64,000 bases of DNA, from positions 5,289,157 through 5,353,156 of the forward strand of contig CM040449.1 of NCBI GenBank assembly GCA_022749755.1, in the 5' to 3' direction. Shown piece after piece: positions 12,565 through 25,200 of this stretch. The DNA is from Azadirachta indica (taxonomy: Eukaryota; Streptophyta; Magnoliopsida; Sapindales; Meliaceae). A program made the translations under genes and the position numbers. How positions within the stretch are numbered: position 1 is the first letter of the stretch; the number at the start of each line of letters is the position of its first letter. The notes beneath the pieces are model-generated. The model searched no databases and was not told the DNA's origin. It saw only the letters and a program-made list of their open reading frames with translations.

Positions 12565-14554
12565 TCAAGGCACAAGATCGTTCAACTCTATAAAATCTTC
12601 TTCCAAAACTGACAGTAATTGCCTAGCCACTACAGCATCACTGAACATACCAGCACCAGTAAGCCCAGATGCACTAATCTGCACAGTAGAGAAATAAGTG
12701 TAACTAATTAGAAATGCGATTCTATATGATGTATGTACAGAAACTTGATGCACTCTTAGCGCTAGCATTAGTTAAGAGTTAAGGTAGTAAATAAGTCAAG
12801 TTCACTAGACTTGGGATTGATTTTAAAATTCAAACTACATGAGAAAGAAATGGGAGTGAACAAAATACTTCCAAATACATACCGAAATCACCTTTTTGAG
12901 ATAGTCTGAACTTTAACTGGCTAAGAGTTGAATGGCACAATTAGATCAGTGCAATGATGATATATTTATATAAGGGAAGGTTTAAAATCTCTTACCTGCT
13001 CACTGGGTGGGATGCCAGTGGGAAAGTGAAAGTCGGCATCAGAACCTGGCCCAGATAGGCTATGATCATCTGGCTGACCAACCAACCCCACCAGATATCT
13101 TAATGTATCGTTTCTCCTGTTAAAGGAGTTGTCATCATGCACTTTAGCTTCAACAATATCTGCTTTAAGGATCCCATCATGCTGAATACCAATATGACGT
13201 ACTGCGGATACACTTTCTTCTGCACCACTACTTAAGCCAACCTCAGATATGCTATTTCCACGATGAGATTTTATGAATACTCGGCAGAGGACAAAAGAGG
13301 CCTGCAAACAGCTCAGGACATGAAGTTTCACACCAGCAACACTACAGAATCAACTACTATGATGCACAAATGAGATGGATTAGTATAAAACTCACACAAA
13401 TCAGATAGATGGTATAAGAAAAAACACACAAATCACATGGTCCATATGTGCTAAGTAAAGCTAATGAGAAAGCAAAACCAACTCAAGTTCCCAACTAAAT
13501 GAGAAGATATCAAATATCCAGATGATGTCTCAAGCAAGAACAATTAGTCCCCAGAGTTCAAATCTCACCAACTTTTTAGAGGTTGCAAAGAGTAATCAAT
13601 TAGAAGATGAGAGAGGGGTATAGTCGGATTATTATCACTTGATAGCCGAGGCTTTTCACTAATTTGAGTTTAGATAAAGCGTTAGGCCAATTTCTAACTG
13701 AAGTTACCGCTTAAAAATAACATTAAGCAGCAAAAATCCTATAAATCAAGCACCCAAGGATAGATTCTAATTTAAACTCCTAAAACCCCAGACAAAAAAG
13801 TAAATTCAAAGAGTCGTCCGTAATTTATAAACCAAACCAAATTAATGCTTCAAAAAAAAAAAAACTTCTAACATTTTGCAAATCATCTTTATCTCCTACA
13901 AATTTACTTAATAAACCACTGCCATGTAATAATTTAGCGTGAACACAGAAATTCACCTAAATATCAAAATACCAACTCATAACAGAAACTTCAATTGCAA
14001 ATTTTAACAAGTCGTTTCGAAGTACCTTGACATGGTCAACAAGTGCATACTCATGCATGAACCAGTCAGTCCTCACTGCAGTTTTTAAGGAATTCCCCAA
14101 ATAAAACACGAAAGTTGTTCTGGTCCCCAATACCAACTTCCCTCCTTTATTATTATTATTATTATTATTACTATTATTACTACTACTATTCCTAACAACT
14201 ACATCTCCAACTCTCCCCTTCCTTCTCCAATACCCATTTTTCGCTCTTCTACATTTGCTCTCCTTCTTAACCCTAACTTTACTGTAACAGTACCAGTGCC
14301 TTCTCCTTCCTCTGCATCCGTACGCATAGCACGCCCTCTCCGGCAACTCATACGGTTCGTATTGGTACAAATCAAGCTCTTTCTTTTATCAAGTCATAAC
14401 CGCATAGACTGCTCTCTTCTTCCGTGATTGTGTTCTTGTTGGTGAGGTAATGGTGGAAGAGTTGTTCTTCGGAGGGATAAAATCGGCAACCAGGAGGAAG
14501 CGAAAATGACGCCGTTTTATTGTTGCTGTTGCTGTTGCTGCCGGAATCCTCCAT
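12565..14554 (-). CDS. NAC domain transcription factor with a 4-nt frameshift in exon 1
   Basis: Exons: 14554-14026, 13301-12996 (102 aa) and 12678-12565 (37 aa plus stop), with clean GT-AG borders. Exon 1 encodes most of the NAC domain: SLPPGCRFYPSEEQLFHHYL, GYDLIKE, YQYEPYELPE, RRRHWYCYS, RRAKNGYWRRKG, GTRTTFVFYLGNS and RTDWFMHEYALVDH. Exon 2 continues with ASFVLCRVFIKS. Exon 1 is 529 nt. Removing 4 nt gives 525 nt (175 aa) with every NAC subdomain in one frame, for a total of about 314 aa. As written, the frame breaks after GYDLIKE at about 14377-14387, where AAAGAGCTT is expected but an extra GAAA/AAGA unit is present; this gives a stop after about 60 aa. An Asn-rich loop at 14150-14190 comes from an (ATT)n tract. 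NAC proteins bind DNA as dimers. The subfamily is not identified. This may be a pseudogene, a null allele or an assembly error. Confidence 0.82.
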
Positions 14555-16235
14555 TCGTCAGTTAGGCTATATGCAAAATTTAGAAAGGAAACCAACAGCA
14601 ACGAAGAGAAAATCTCTTCCAACGTTTTGCGGGGTTCTATATGGTTAACAAGAAGCGTGCACACGAAGTTTCTTATTCTAAGCGATACTGTCCTGCTAAT
14701 GCGTATGTTTTCCTTATTTGTAATCGGTCCACCTGGAGTGTGGAAACTGGGTTCTTGATAGTGAGGTGGCAGGTTTTTATTGGTTCTCTCAAGTAATTTC
14801 TCTGACGGCGTAATTGGAAGGTTAATAGGTAGTTTTTTGTTTTTTTAATTATTGAGTCAAAGAGGACATCTGTGGACCTTGGTGTTAAAATTAATTACAG
14901 CCGTCGGTTTCGAGGGGGTTATGCATATGCATTTATTTTGTTGTATGAAAATTGCCGTTTTGGTGAAGTATTTTATCATAGCTGGTAAGTGGTTCCCTGT
15001 TTAGCGTTGGTTAAATTCCGGTAATAAGAGTGATCTACATTTAAATATACATCAAACTGGATTGAGATTTAATGCCTTTTTTTTTTTAATATTTGGAAAA
15101 GAAATGGACTAGATTTAGATAGGGTAGTACAAAAAAATTTGGATAAAATTTTGTTTCCGCTGAATCAGATAGGAGTTCGGTTATTTTCTTTGCCGTAATA
15201 TTTATTTCTTTAAATAATTGACAGATTTTTTTTTTTTTTGGGTGTGTCAGTGGAATAGAAATACGGGTAATTATTCGTCGTTTTCAATAAAAGTATTGTA
15301 TAATTAAAAACGATAAATATATTATTTAATTTATGAAAGTATTGTCTTACTCTTTTTTCTTTTTTTTGACATAAAATATTGTATCACTTGAAATATGGCT
15401 TGTCTGGAAGGCTAATAATAGCAGGATAAAAGCAAGAGCTGACGTGACGCACACTCGCTCGATAAGGTACTTGATTGTCTTGGTCGGACACGTGTCTGAC
15501 TAAGACTAGCGAGTGACTGGCCTTATATCTTCGCAAAGGGAGAAAGGGTGAAAGAGGAAACAGCCTGCCGTGGACTTTGAAGTTGTTATGGAATATGGAC
15601 CAGACAAAGATGTCGATGTTTCAAACATGGGACGCCAAGGCTTGTACCGTCCGACTTCTGGAACCCGGGGACCCAGACAACAACAACCATGGGCCTAGGC
15701 CCGTAAGTTAAGACCATCTGTAATGGATACTATGATTGGGCTTCCAAAGCTCAGGACAGAAGACTAATGGCCGGTGGCCCGGTATATCTTCTCCTTCTGC
15801 TTGTTCAATTGACCATGGGATAGGAAGGAAATGCGTGTTAAAACTTTGAACGTTAATAATCCATAAATTATAAACCAAAAATTCTACCCAAGAGCTAAGT
15901 TTTTGCAATACAGTGGTTCCCAGTTTTTGAATCACGGTATCCTGATTTTTCTGGAACATTGCATTAAAAATTCGCAGTTTTTGAATATTGAGTTTTGGTA
16001 TTTTGTTAGTACATCAACGGAACAGTGACTATTGGGAAACTGAAGATAGTCAGTTCGTTACCAGAAAAAATAAGGAAGAAGATATCTAATTATTAATTCC
16101 AATGATTTGACTCTGTATTGTTTCGTGTATAATCTATAGTTTTTTGCTTTAGGTATGATTTAAATTTAACTGGATTGAATGTTTCTTTCAATTCCAAGTA
16201 TGGTCACAAACACATTACAGCTCCTACATATGAAC
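14555..16235. other. Intergenic: NAC promoter side
   Basis: No gene is supported. Positions 14555-14700 are the likely 5' leader of the NAC gene. The rest is AT-rich with T runs near 15073, 15225 and 15360, and only short ORFs lacking any family signal. Confidence 0.5.
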
Positions 16236-17600
16236 TCAGCATCGAGAGGCAGCATCCAGGAACTCAGCATCGAATTCAAGAGCTCTCATCACCTCTGGTG
16301 AAAGGAAAACTTTCAAATCTATGCTTCCTCCGCCTTCACGTCCTGGATACGCTGACACATACCCATCAAACTTGTTCCCATTCCCACTGCGAACAGCCAC
16401 CGCTTTACCCAAACCAAACTCGTTACCGTACTTGTCGAACCTTGGCGAACTCCCCATCATTATACTAGATGCATCAAAGAATCGCCATTCTGTATATAAC
16501 GGGAGAATGTCACCACTCCTCTAACCATTGTCGCACCACTTTGTCAGTGTGGTTAACAACAGCCTGATGCAACTTTCTAGCTGCCCATCCAAGGTCATGC
16601 TCCAGCAGTTCTCTAGCTGCGGCAACACCTTGCACTGTTTGAATCGAATTTTCGAAGTATTTCTGAGACAATGGCGGTTCCAATCTTGATCTGTCATTGA
16701 TAGCCAACATACAACTGGTTGTTTGATCATCTGGTGGATGACGTACCCCGGTTATGCATCGCCATACAACTGCAGACAAGGACTGAAATAAGGAAATTTT
16801 GTTTTTGTTTTTGTTCTTGTTCTTGTTCTCTGCATTAGCGCTGGCTTTGAGTTTCGCTATGGATTCTGCTGTGAAGTGAAAGAATCTCTCCCTAAGTAGC
16901 GGGGCTTCATATCTCTGAACAAACTCATCAGGGTGAGTGAAAGGAAGATCTATGCTAGGATCATCACCATCTGGAAACCATCGCTTTGTTATAGGTGGCC
17001 TGGCGAGTGAAATACTCTTTCCTTGACCTAGAAAAATCTCAGACCACCACCCACTGAAGAAATTCCGGAAATAGGTTCCATCACCTAAACTGTGGTTCAT
17101 GGAGCAACCTATGAAGATTCCATCTACCAATTCTGTTACTTGAACAGATAGCACAGACCTGGTGTGACCATCATGGTTGACTGCTTTATCATGGTCAAAG
17201 AACGATCCAACAACAAATGGGACGTAAGTAGGTGAAAGAATATCGGATATTGTGAAGTTTAAAGATGCATGGATAAATTTAGCACCAGGGCTGTTGCTGC
17301 AGTCTACAGAGACTAGAGAAGAAGCTGGATTTTCCTTTTTCAATGTAACAAGGCGGCCAGAAAGAGGGCAGAAATGAACAAGGGTGAGAGAAAGGGAGTG
17401 CTTGAGCCTATCCAGGAGAATCTTAAAGTGTTGCTGATCATCTGCTGCTGGTTCGGTAAAGAGAAGACCCTTCTGAATATAGTGTATAGAGAGCATGGAA
17501 AGATCCCATGGTGTCAAATGACAAGGCAGATTCATCTCTTCTGAAACATGAAGTGGTTTGATAAACATTCTCAGGTGCTTTGAACAGTGATGGGACTCAT
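16236..17600 (-). pseudogene. BAHD acyltransferase pseudogene, tandem copy of the gene at 19218
   Basis: The segment aligns along its whole length with the intact BAHD protein encoded at 19218-20585. The ancestral ATG appears to be at 17600 (MSPITVQST), followed by an in-frame TGA at 17573-17571 and a one-base shift before the stretch ECF/IKPLHVSEEM. The middle is open from 17568 to 16510 (352 codons) and keeps the HxxxD motif as HSLGD. At 16512-16510 the second Trp of the conserved WW pair is TGA. A further frame change precedes FFDASSIMMGSSPRF, and the C-terminal part with NEFGLGK (the DFGWG position) is read in another frame to about 16236. A Lys-Asn repeat (KNKNKNKNK) from a short tandem repeat is unique to this copy. 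With two nonsense codons and two frame changes, no full enzyme can be made. Confidence 0.88.
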
Positions 17601-19217
17601 GTTGAAGAGGTTTTCTTGCTCAATATCAAGCTGATTGCTTCTATTTGGTCTCCATTCTATTGTCAACCTGGTTGGCGCCTAAATACTTTAAAATCATCAG
17701 TGAAGATACTAGGGAAGTAAGGTTAAATATAAAACACAAAATTGGAGAAAAAAAAGAAGGAAAATTCATCGTTATCATTGCAAAAGTAAACCTACTAAAG
17801 AACTAACATATCTTTGACTTTTGACCAGAGAACTTGTCTAAATACAGACTACCATACCATACCAGAAAATGGTGCGTTTCTTGCTTGTGAAGTTTCTTGC
17901 TTAATACACATTTATAGTAGCTGCTACTTCGATCCATTCTTACAATGGAGAACTAGGTCAACTGATAATAGCAACAAATTACCAGTCAAGTCCGTCTAAC
18001 TATTTTAAGATTTTTTGTTTGCGGCCTACCAAAACCAATGCGGTGAAATAGTCCAACTGAGCCGTTCTGGTTAGGAAGTGGTAATCAATTCGAGATTTAA
18101 TTTTTCTTTGACGAAACAATATTTGCATTTGACTTTCTTACAGAACCGACTAATATATATTTAACATCTTAGTCAAAAGGAATAAAAGTTAAGTCCAACT
18201 CATTGGCAGTGAGTTTTACTGTTTTAGTTTGGATAACATTAAAATAAAATGGCAACAATGGCTCTGTTGAAAGCAGATGGGTTTCTTCGGCTGGAGCAGA
18301 CCCCGCCGAGAGATTGGAAGCTCTCTATAATGATTTTTTGGCCGTTGAATGCAAAAAATTTAACTGGGTTATCTCCAGTGACAACAAATTTCATTGTCTG
18401 TGTTTCACACTTACTCCTAGAACAAGATGCAGCATTATCCTATATAATTACAGGATCAAGACTCTCTCTTTGTTTTGCTTAATATGAAAGTCTTTGTCAT
18501 GCGACTGCGAAGTTGTAAAATTGTGACACCACGAAAGCGCACGATGTGCTAGATTGCAATAGCTCGAAATTTAGCAAATAGAAAACTAAGAATGGATTTC
18601 GTCAATGTAGGACTCCATGTCGATTCCTCAAACTGTACAAGTTATTTGATTGAGAAGAGATGCTCCATGTAGTTATTAACCGGTGTTTAAAGAGGTAGAT
18701 TTGAAGCTAAAGTGTTCTCTGTATAAGCTATAGTCTTTCGTTGTGCTCTACCAATAATGAAAAAAAACTGGAAAGCGAGTTCCATAACATTTTGGATCTG
18801 ATGTGAAATTTAAAGCAACAGGGAACATATATACTTGCATAATTGCTTGGTCCATCAACTCTGTCTATGTTCTAAAGTACATGCACTTTTTATTTTACTT
18901 TGCCATTTTAGAAGTTGAAGAGTGGAAACATGAAGATTGCAGAATTTTGAGAGCTAGAAAGGAATACCATCAGAATTCTTGAGGGTCTCATTTATATGAT
19001 TTGGTAGCAAATTATTTATTTCCTGGTATGGCACCGAACTTATAGTTACGCGGCCTATATTTAAGGTCCACTCCACAAGCTTTTACATGAAGCAGAAAAA
19101 AGAAATCATACAACACCTTCAAAAATTCATGATGTAGTTCGAGTTACAGTTGTGACACACATTCATGCTTCCATACTCATTAAACGGTAAAGCGACCTGC
19201 TGATCTGTATGATAGTG
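17601..19217. other. Intergenic between the BAHD copies
   Basis: Holds the upstream region of the BAHD pseudogene and the 3' flank of the intact copy. No ORF of note. No direct repeat bordering the duplicated unit was obvious by eye. Confidence 0.5.
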
Positions 19218-20585
19218 CTAAGCCAGTGTAAACTGATGCAAGCAAGAGGCAGCCTCCATGAACTCCTCATTGGATTCAAGAGCACTCATTGAATGTGGTG
19301 GAAGGCATATCTCCAAATCTATGCTTCCTCCACCTTCATGACCTGGATATGAAGACACTTTCCCGTCAAATTTGTGTGCATACCCACTGCGAAGTGCCAC
19401 TGCTTTACCCAACCCAAACTCATTTCCGTATTTGTTGAACCTCGGGGAACTTCCCATCATTATACTACATGGATCAAAGAACTGATCTAGTTTGTATAAA
19501 AAGGGAGACGCCCACCATGCATCAAGCCATTCACGTACATTTTTATCAGTGTGGTTAACAACGGCTTGATGCAGCTTCCAAGCTGCCCATCCAAGGTCAT
19601 GTTCAAGTAGCTCACCGGCTGTGGTAACCCCTCTCACAGTTTGAATTGAATTTCCAAAGTATTCTTGAGGCAATGGTGGCTCCAACCTTGATCTGTTATT
19701 GATGGCCATCCTGCAAGTAGTTGTTTGATCAAGTGGTAAATTGCGTACCCGGGTTACGGACCTCCAGACAAATGCAGACAAGGACTGGAATGAGGAGATT
19801 TTGTTGGTTTTGGCCTCTGCGTTGGCTTTAGCTTTAAGTTCTGCTATGGATTCTGCTGTGAAGTGGAAGATTCTCTCCAAAAGTTGTGGTGCTTCGTATC
19901 TCTTGATGAACTCATCATGATGAGTGAAAGGAACGCTGATAATTGAATCACGACCATCTGGAAACCACCGTTTGATTATAGGTGGTCGAGAGATAGAAAT
20001 GGTTTTCCCTTGCGCTTGAAAGATTTCAGACCATGCGTTGAAGAAATTCCAAAAGGATGATCCATCCACCAAGCAGTGGTTCATGGAACAACCGATGAAA
20101 ATACCATCCACAAGATCTGTCACCTGAATTGACAGCAAAGACCTGGTGTGGCCATCATGATTTAGAGCTCTATCATGGTCAAAAAAGGATTGAACAACCA
20201 ACGGTACATAAGTAGGGGAAAGGATATCAGATATTGTCCTGTCCAAAGAAGCATGGATAAACTTAGCTCCAGGGCTGTTATTGCAATCAACAAAGATGAC
20301 ATAAGAAGGCGGGCTCAGGGTCCTTTGTGTGACAAGGCGGCCTGCAAGAGGGTAGAAATGAACGAGGGTAAGAGACAGGGAGTGCTTAAGCTTATCCAGG
20401 AGAGCAATGATGAAGTTTTCAGGTAGCTTTGCTGGTTTTCTAAAGAGAAGGCCCTTCTGGATATATTGGACAGAGATCATGGCAAGATCCCATGGTGTCA
20501 AATAACAAGGCTGTTTCATCTCTTCTGAAATGTATTGTGGTTGAACAAAGCATTCCGAGATGTATCCAACAGTTGGGGGATTCAT
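19218..20585 (-). CDS. BAHD-family acyltransferase (At3g50280/EPS1-like group)
   Basis: A single-exon ORF of 455 aa, the usual BAHD length. The start MNPPTVGYISECFVQPQY fits the family. PWDLAMISVQYIQKGLLF and LSLTLVHFYPLAGRL are typical N-terminal blocks. The catalytic HxxxD is HCLVD at residues 170-174. The structural DFGWG motif is present in divergent form as NEFGLGK at about 388-394. This variant, together with the SISECF-type start, points to the group annotated as uncharacterised acetyltransferase At3g50280-like, related to EPS1 in salicylate and defence metabolism. BAHD enzymes transfer acyl groups from acyl-CoA to alcohols or amines in the cytosol. The substrate here cannot be told from sequence. 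No stop, frameshift or missing catalytic residue is seen, unlike the neighbouring copy at 16236-17600. No signal peptide or membrane segment is visible. Confidence 0.92.
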   Translation of the reverse strand: MNPPTVGYISECFVQPQYISEEMKQPCYLTPWDLAMISVQYIQKGLLFRKPAKLPENFIIALLDKLKHSLSLTLVHFYPLAGRLVTQRTLSPPSYVIFVDCNNSPGAKFIHASLDRTISDILSPTYVPLVVQSFFDHDRALNHDGHTRSLLSIQVTDLVDGIFIGCSMNHCLVDGSSFWNFFNAWSEIFQAQGKTISISRPPIIKRWFPDGRDSIISVPFTHHDEFIKRYEAPQLLERIFHFTAESIAELKAKANAEAKTNKISSFQSLSAFVWRSVTRVRNLPLDQTTTCRMAINNRSRLEPPLPQEYFGNSIQTVRGVTTAGELLEHDLGWAAWKLHQAVVNHTDKNVREWLDAWWASPFLYKLDQFFDPCSIMMGSSPRFNKYGNEFGLGKAVALRSGYAHKFDGKVSSYPGHEGGGSIDLEICLPPHSMSALESNEEFMEAASCLHQFTLA

Positions 20586-22232
20586 TCTTGCAGAGTCTCT
20601 CCTTGCTCAAGCAGTCTAATTGTTTACTTTCGGTTTCGACTATCATGCTTTGCAGCTTTAATACTATACAGTTGAAAAGCTATCCACCTACCGCCGTGAC
20701 CTTTTCTAGTCTTTGTTTAATATCAAAATATTATTCCGCTGGAGTGGGTAAAGCTGGTTTTAACATGTTCGAGATTGTTGATCAGTACTCCTCTATTATG
20801 TTTATTACATGACTACCAAGTTAATTTCAGTTAGTTTTGGAACAAATTTTGGTTGCAGAACCCTACATCTCATAAATATTTTACGGTTATTGCTATCTCG
20901 TCTGACCGTTTAAGCCCTCTGACGGCTACCAAACATAGAATTTTCTCTGTTCCTTAATTACGTGAAAATTTCCCTGCTAATTCCACCTATGAAGAGTTCC
21001 ACATTGCTAAAAAAATAATACGCTGGAATAAATTCCTTTTTTATTATGTTTGGACCATCTCAAGGGAGATTTGAGTTTGACCGTAAAAATTATCCGGCTT
21101 GCACTTGCCATAAATTTTTCCTGGACAAGTTGTCATTCACTGGGTAAAAATGTAGTAGTCTATTATGCACTGTAATAATTGGAGAACCGGGCCTACTTTT
21201 AAACTATGATACAACTAATGTAAAAAATAATGATAAAAAACCTGAAATAAAATGATCTAAATTGAGTTGAGAAATCAATCCAAGTTGATTTCCTACCAAA
21301 CATGGATATTTTATTGACCACGGAGGTTGGTTAGCTTAGTTGTTTAATTTTCCAAATTTTCATGATATAAGGGAACAATAAGGCAATTAAGAAAAAAAGG
21401 CAATCTATGCACGCATAACCCGCGGCCAACTCTTAAAAGACATGTAGCCTCGGTTAAAAGACCGGTAGTCTCCATGTCATCAATCAGCAAACACTTTGCC
21501 CTCTGGAAACACTTAGGTTGGCGTCGGTCATGCGTCCACAGATTGCCTTGTTGTTCTTTTATATCATCGAAATTTGAACATTTAAACAACCATACCAAGC
21601 CACCTCCATGGTCATTAAAACCAACATTTGGTCAGAATTAATTTGGACGTAATAATAGACTAAATCAATTTGTAAAAACTTAGGCGTCTGTTAACAATTA
21701 CTAGATAGAAACGTGGCTTCACCACTCCTTAAAGAACACGAAGGCGGGGGCCGCATAATACTTGAGAGCTAAGCAAAATTAAAATGCAGATAACAGACGT
21801 TGCAGCATTCGTCCGGTTCATCCAGTGATCATAACACGAAGCATGCATTCCAGACTTCGCTCAACCTGCGTAGATACCCCAGGCTAAAATGTGCTTCTAT
21901 AAGCAGCTATGACTAATCGACTCCCCGCACCACAGGCGAAGACTAAAACCACACGAGGGGAATTATCTATTTCCAATCCCTTAATAAGCAAGCTCAGGCA
22001 GCAATCAATAGAAGAATTAATAAAAATAACACTTTTAACTGGAAAACGTTGAGCACTACTAGAAATCAAACAGTAAACAAAACAATCATGTCCTAGCAAA
22101 TTCTAACAATCCTACATACCAAAATCAGACCATAGCATAGTTCAAACTTCACAAACCTACATGATCCCAAAAACTGTTCTTAAATACTGAGAAAGAACAA
22201 CTAATTCAATCGCTTCAACCACCGCAACATGC
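20586..22232. other. Intergenic: BAHD promoter and PABP 3' flank
   Basis: No gene is supported. Positions 20586-21000 are the upstream region of the intact BAHD gene. Positions 21800-22232 likely include 3'UTR of the poly(A)-binding protein gene. The ORFs between are short and featureless. Confidence 0.5.
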
Positions 22233-25200
22233 TCATGAAACAAGATTATCATTCAGGGACAATGAGGCCAGTTGGTCGGCCGGGCTATTACCCTGCTGCT
22301 GAGCAACACTCCTCAGAACCTCCATGGCTTCAGCTACTTTTGCCTTCAATGCCTCCGGCGACTCAAGAAGATGCAAAACCTCAGTCTGATCCATCTCCAA
22401 CAGCATGCCTGTAACCTTGGCTGCCGCATCTCGCTCCAGCTGCTCCACCAGAGGGTATAAATTTTCACCCAGCAACTGACCACAAATACAAAATATATTA
22501 AAATTTTGATCCCTTGCCAAATAATAAACAAAATTACCAACACGCAAGCCAATTAAACAAAACACAAACTTACTGTCCTTTGCTGTTCTGGTGATGCATT
22601 TGCAAGAGCAGTAGACAAAGCTGTAATTGGCATCGGTTGTCCAACAGCTGCATCTCGCATAGGCATGCCGGCACCCATGTCATATGGAACAGGAAGCATA
22701 CCACCAGCAACACCTGGCATTGGAACATCTGGCATATTACGCCCAGGTGGGTAACGATAGACACGACCCCTCGGGAGCATCTGGAACAAACAAATTATAT
22801 GAGGACAAGATTCACATAAAATGAAACCACTACAAGCAGCAATAATAGCTTTTATAATAACTGACCTGCTGCTGCATCAAGGGGAGTGGCTGCTGAGTCT
22901 GCTGCACAGGACCAGCTCCGCGACGGCCCCCTGGGCGCTGGCCCTGCTGACTCTGCTGGACCATTGGAACAAAGAAGTTTGGCATTGGAGCCCCACCAGG
23001 CCTCATTCCGGGAACAAGTTGCTGCTGGTAACCAAATCCAGCCTAAAATAAAATAATAATTAAAAAAATAGAATTACTAACTTAGAGGACAGGCCATAAT
23101 ATGAAAAATGAAATTTCTGCATACAACAAATGCAAATTGAACTGCCGGGTAACAATAACAGGAACGGTTCAAATAGAAAATTACTTGCGGAGGAATCATG
23201 GCTGGTGGTGCTTGGCCATATAAGAATTGTTGCCCCAGACCAGGAGCACCAGGTGGGTACATTGGCATACGAGGAGCAACTGAGGGAGCCATTGCAACTG
23301 GCCTCATTTGGGAAAACTGCGCCTGCACCCAAAAAACATACATGAGAAAAAAAGGCATAAACTACATAGACAGCCCAAACAAAGTTAAAAAGAAAAAAGG
23401 CCAAGAGTATCTATAGCTTAAGACACGGACAAGTAGAAACAGACGAGAAAGTTGGTCTCAAATAATGATACCTGCAACCTAGCTCGTCTCTCTTCTTTCC
23501 GCTGCGCAAGTGCAACATAAAGAGGCTTGCTAACAACCATTTTACCATTCATCTCTGCAAGCTGTAAAGGAACAACAAATGTTGAAAGTTTTTTAACACC
23601 GATAGCAAGAATAATACATATATACATATATATCCCAGCATGACAAGTTTTTCAACATAAATAGCAAGAATAACACATATATCCCAACTTACTGCTCGAG
23701 ATGCTTCTTCATGACTTGTAAAAGCCACAAACCCAGAGCCCTTACTAATTCCACTAGGATCATGCATAACCTGCAAAAGGATAGAAAAAGATATATGCTT
23801 TACTGTGTGACTACAAAATGAGACATACAGGGCAAAGTAAAGCTGATTTTGCAGATTCAAAAAGCAAAATCACAGACCTTGCACGAAGTAATTGAGCCAA
23901 ATTCAGAGAATAACTCCTTTAGTTTTTCATCATCAATGCTGTCATCCAAGTTCTTCACATACAAATTCAGACCTTGGAACTTGTCTACAGTTTCCTTCAT
24001 GGCTTGCTCAAATCGCCCTTTCAGCTCTACCTCTCTTTCAGACTTTTTCTGAGCTTTACCAACATACCACTCTTTGTCATCAAATTTCTTTCCATTAAGA
24101 GCATCAACAGCTTTGGCAGCATCATCTACATTTTCAAAATTCACAAATCCAAAACACTTGGATTTTCCATCTCCATCTCTCATCACCACAGCACTAGTAA
24201 TGGTTCCATATTCACCAAAAATTGTCTTCAAATCATCATCTGTTGTCAACTCAGACAGATTTTTGACATATACATTATTGAATTTTGTTTTATTCAATGC
24301 ACTTTCCCTTTCCTGCTTACGAAGGAAGTGTCCAACATACACTTGTTTATCATTAATAAGCATGCCATTTAACTTATCAATAGCACTTTGAGCAGATTCC
24401 TCATTATCAAATTGTACAAAACCATAGCCTTTGGACTGGCCAGAAGCATCGGTAGCTATCTTGCAAGAAAGAATGTTTCCAAACGAAGAGAATGTATCGT
24501 GTAATGCTTTGTGGTCAATAGACTTGTCCAGATTCTGTAGATCATCAAAAAATATAAAAGACTGAATGTAAACCAGAAGCAAGGACATACTAGAAACAGA
24601 CAGAGAGAAAAATATCTTCACAAAAATTACCTTGATAAATATGTTTCCAGTACCACTTTTACGGATACTAGGATCACGATGAGAATACATGATTCTAATG
24701 GGCTTGTTATTGAGTGGAGTGAAGTTCAGCACATCCAAAGCCCTTGCCGCTGAAGACAACATAAACGTCAGTACGATAAATACCATGCATAATCAAATGG
24801 TTTCATGCATTAGACACAAGAACACATGAAAATTTTACGACCAAAAAATTAATGTAAATAATTAATCTATCTCCCTATTCATCCTACCCAGAAAACTATC
24901 ACTTTCAAATTTGTTTCTTGGTATAGAAGATCTTAATGCTCTTTTTAACCATCTGATTTTGCCCGTGTTAACATGGTCACTGTATGTAATTGAGCATCTA
25001 GCATGAAAAATAAAAAAAAGGTGGACTACTACCAAAATTAGCAAAATGTTCCAGTATTCCCTTGCATCAAAGGGACCTTTCTAGCTTTTCAAACATTATC
25101 ATATTCCTAAGCTTTTTAGTAACTTCAGTTTACACAAATTTAAGACATATTGTTTCACAAATAGGACGGCAGACAAAAAAGCGTTCCTTTCATCAAACCA

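Noticed and set aside
13541..13680. SINE-like B-box GAGTTCAAATCTC in a NAC intron
   Set aside because: Only one box matches, and no repeat boundaries are visible.
14026..14554. A short intron as the cause of the NAC frame break
   Set aside because: No GT donor and AG acceptor pair flanks the 4 extra bases, and plant introns are far longer than 4 nt.
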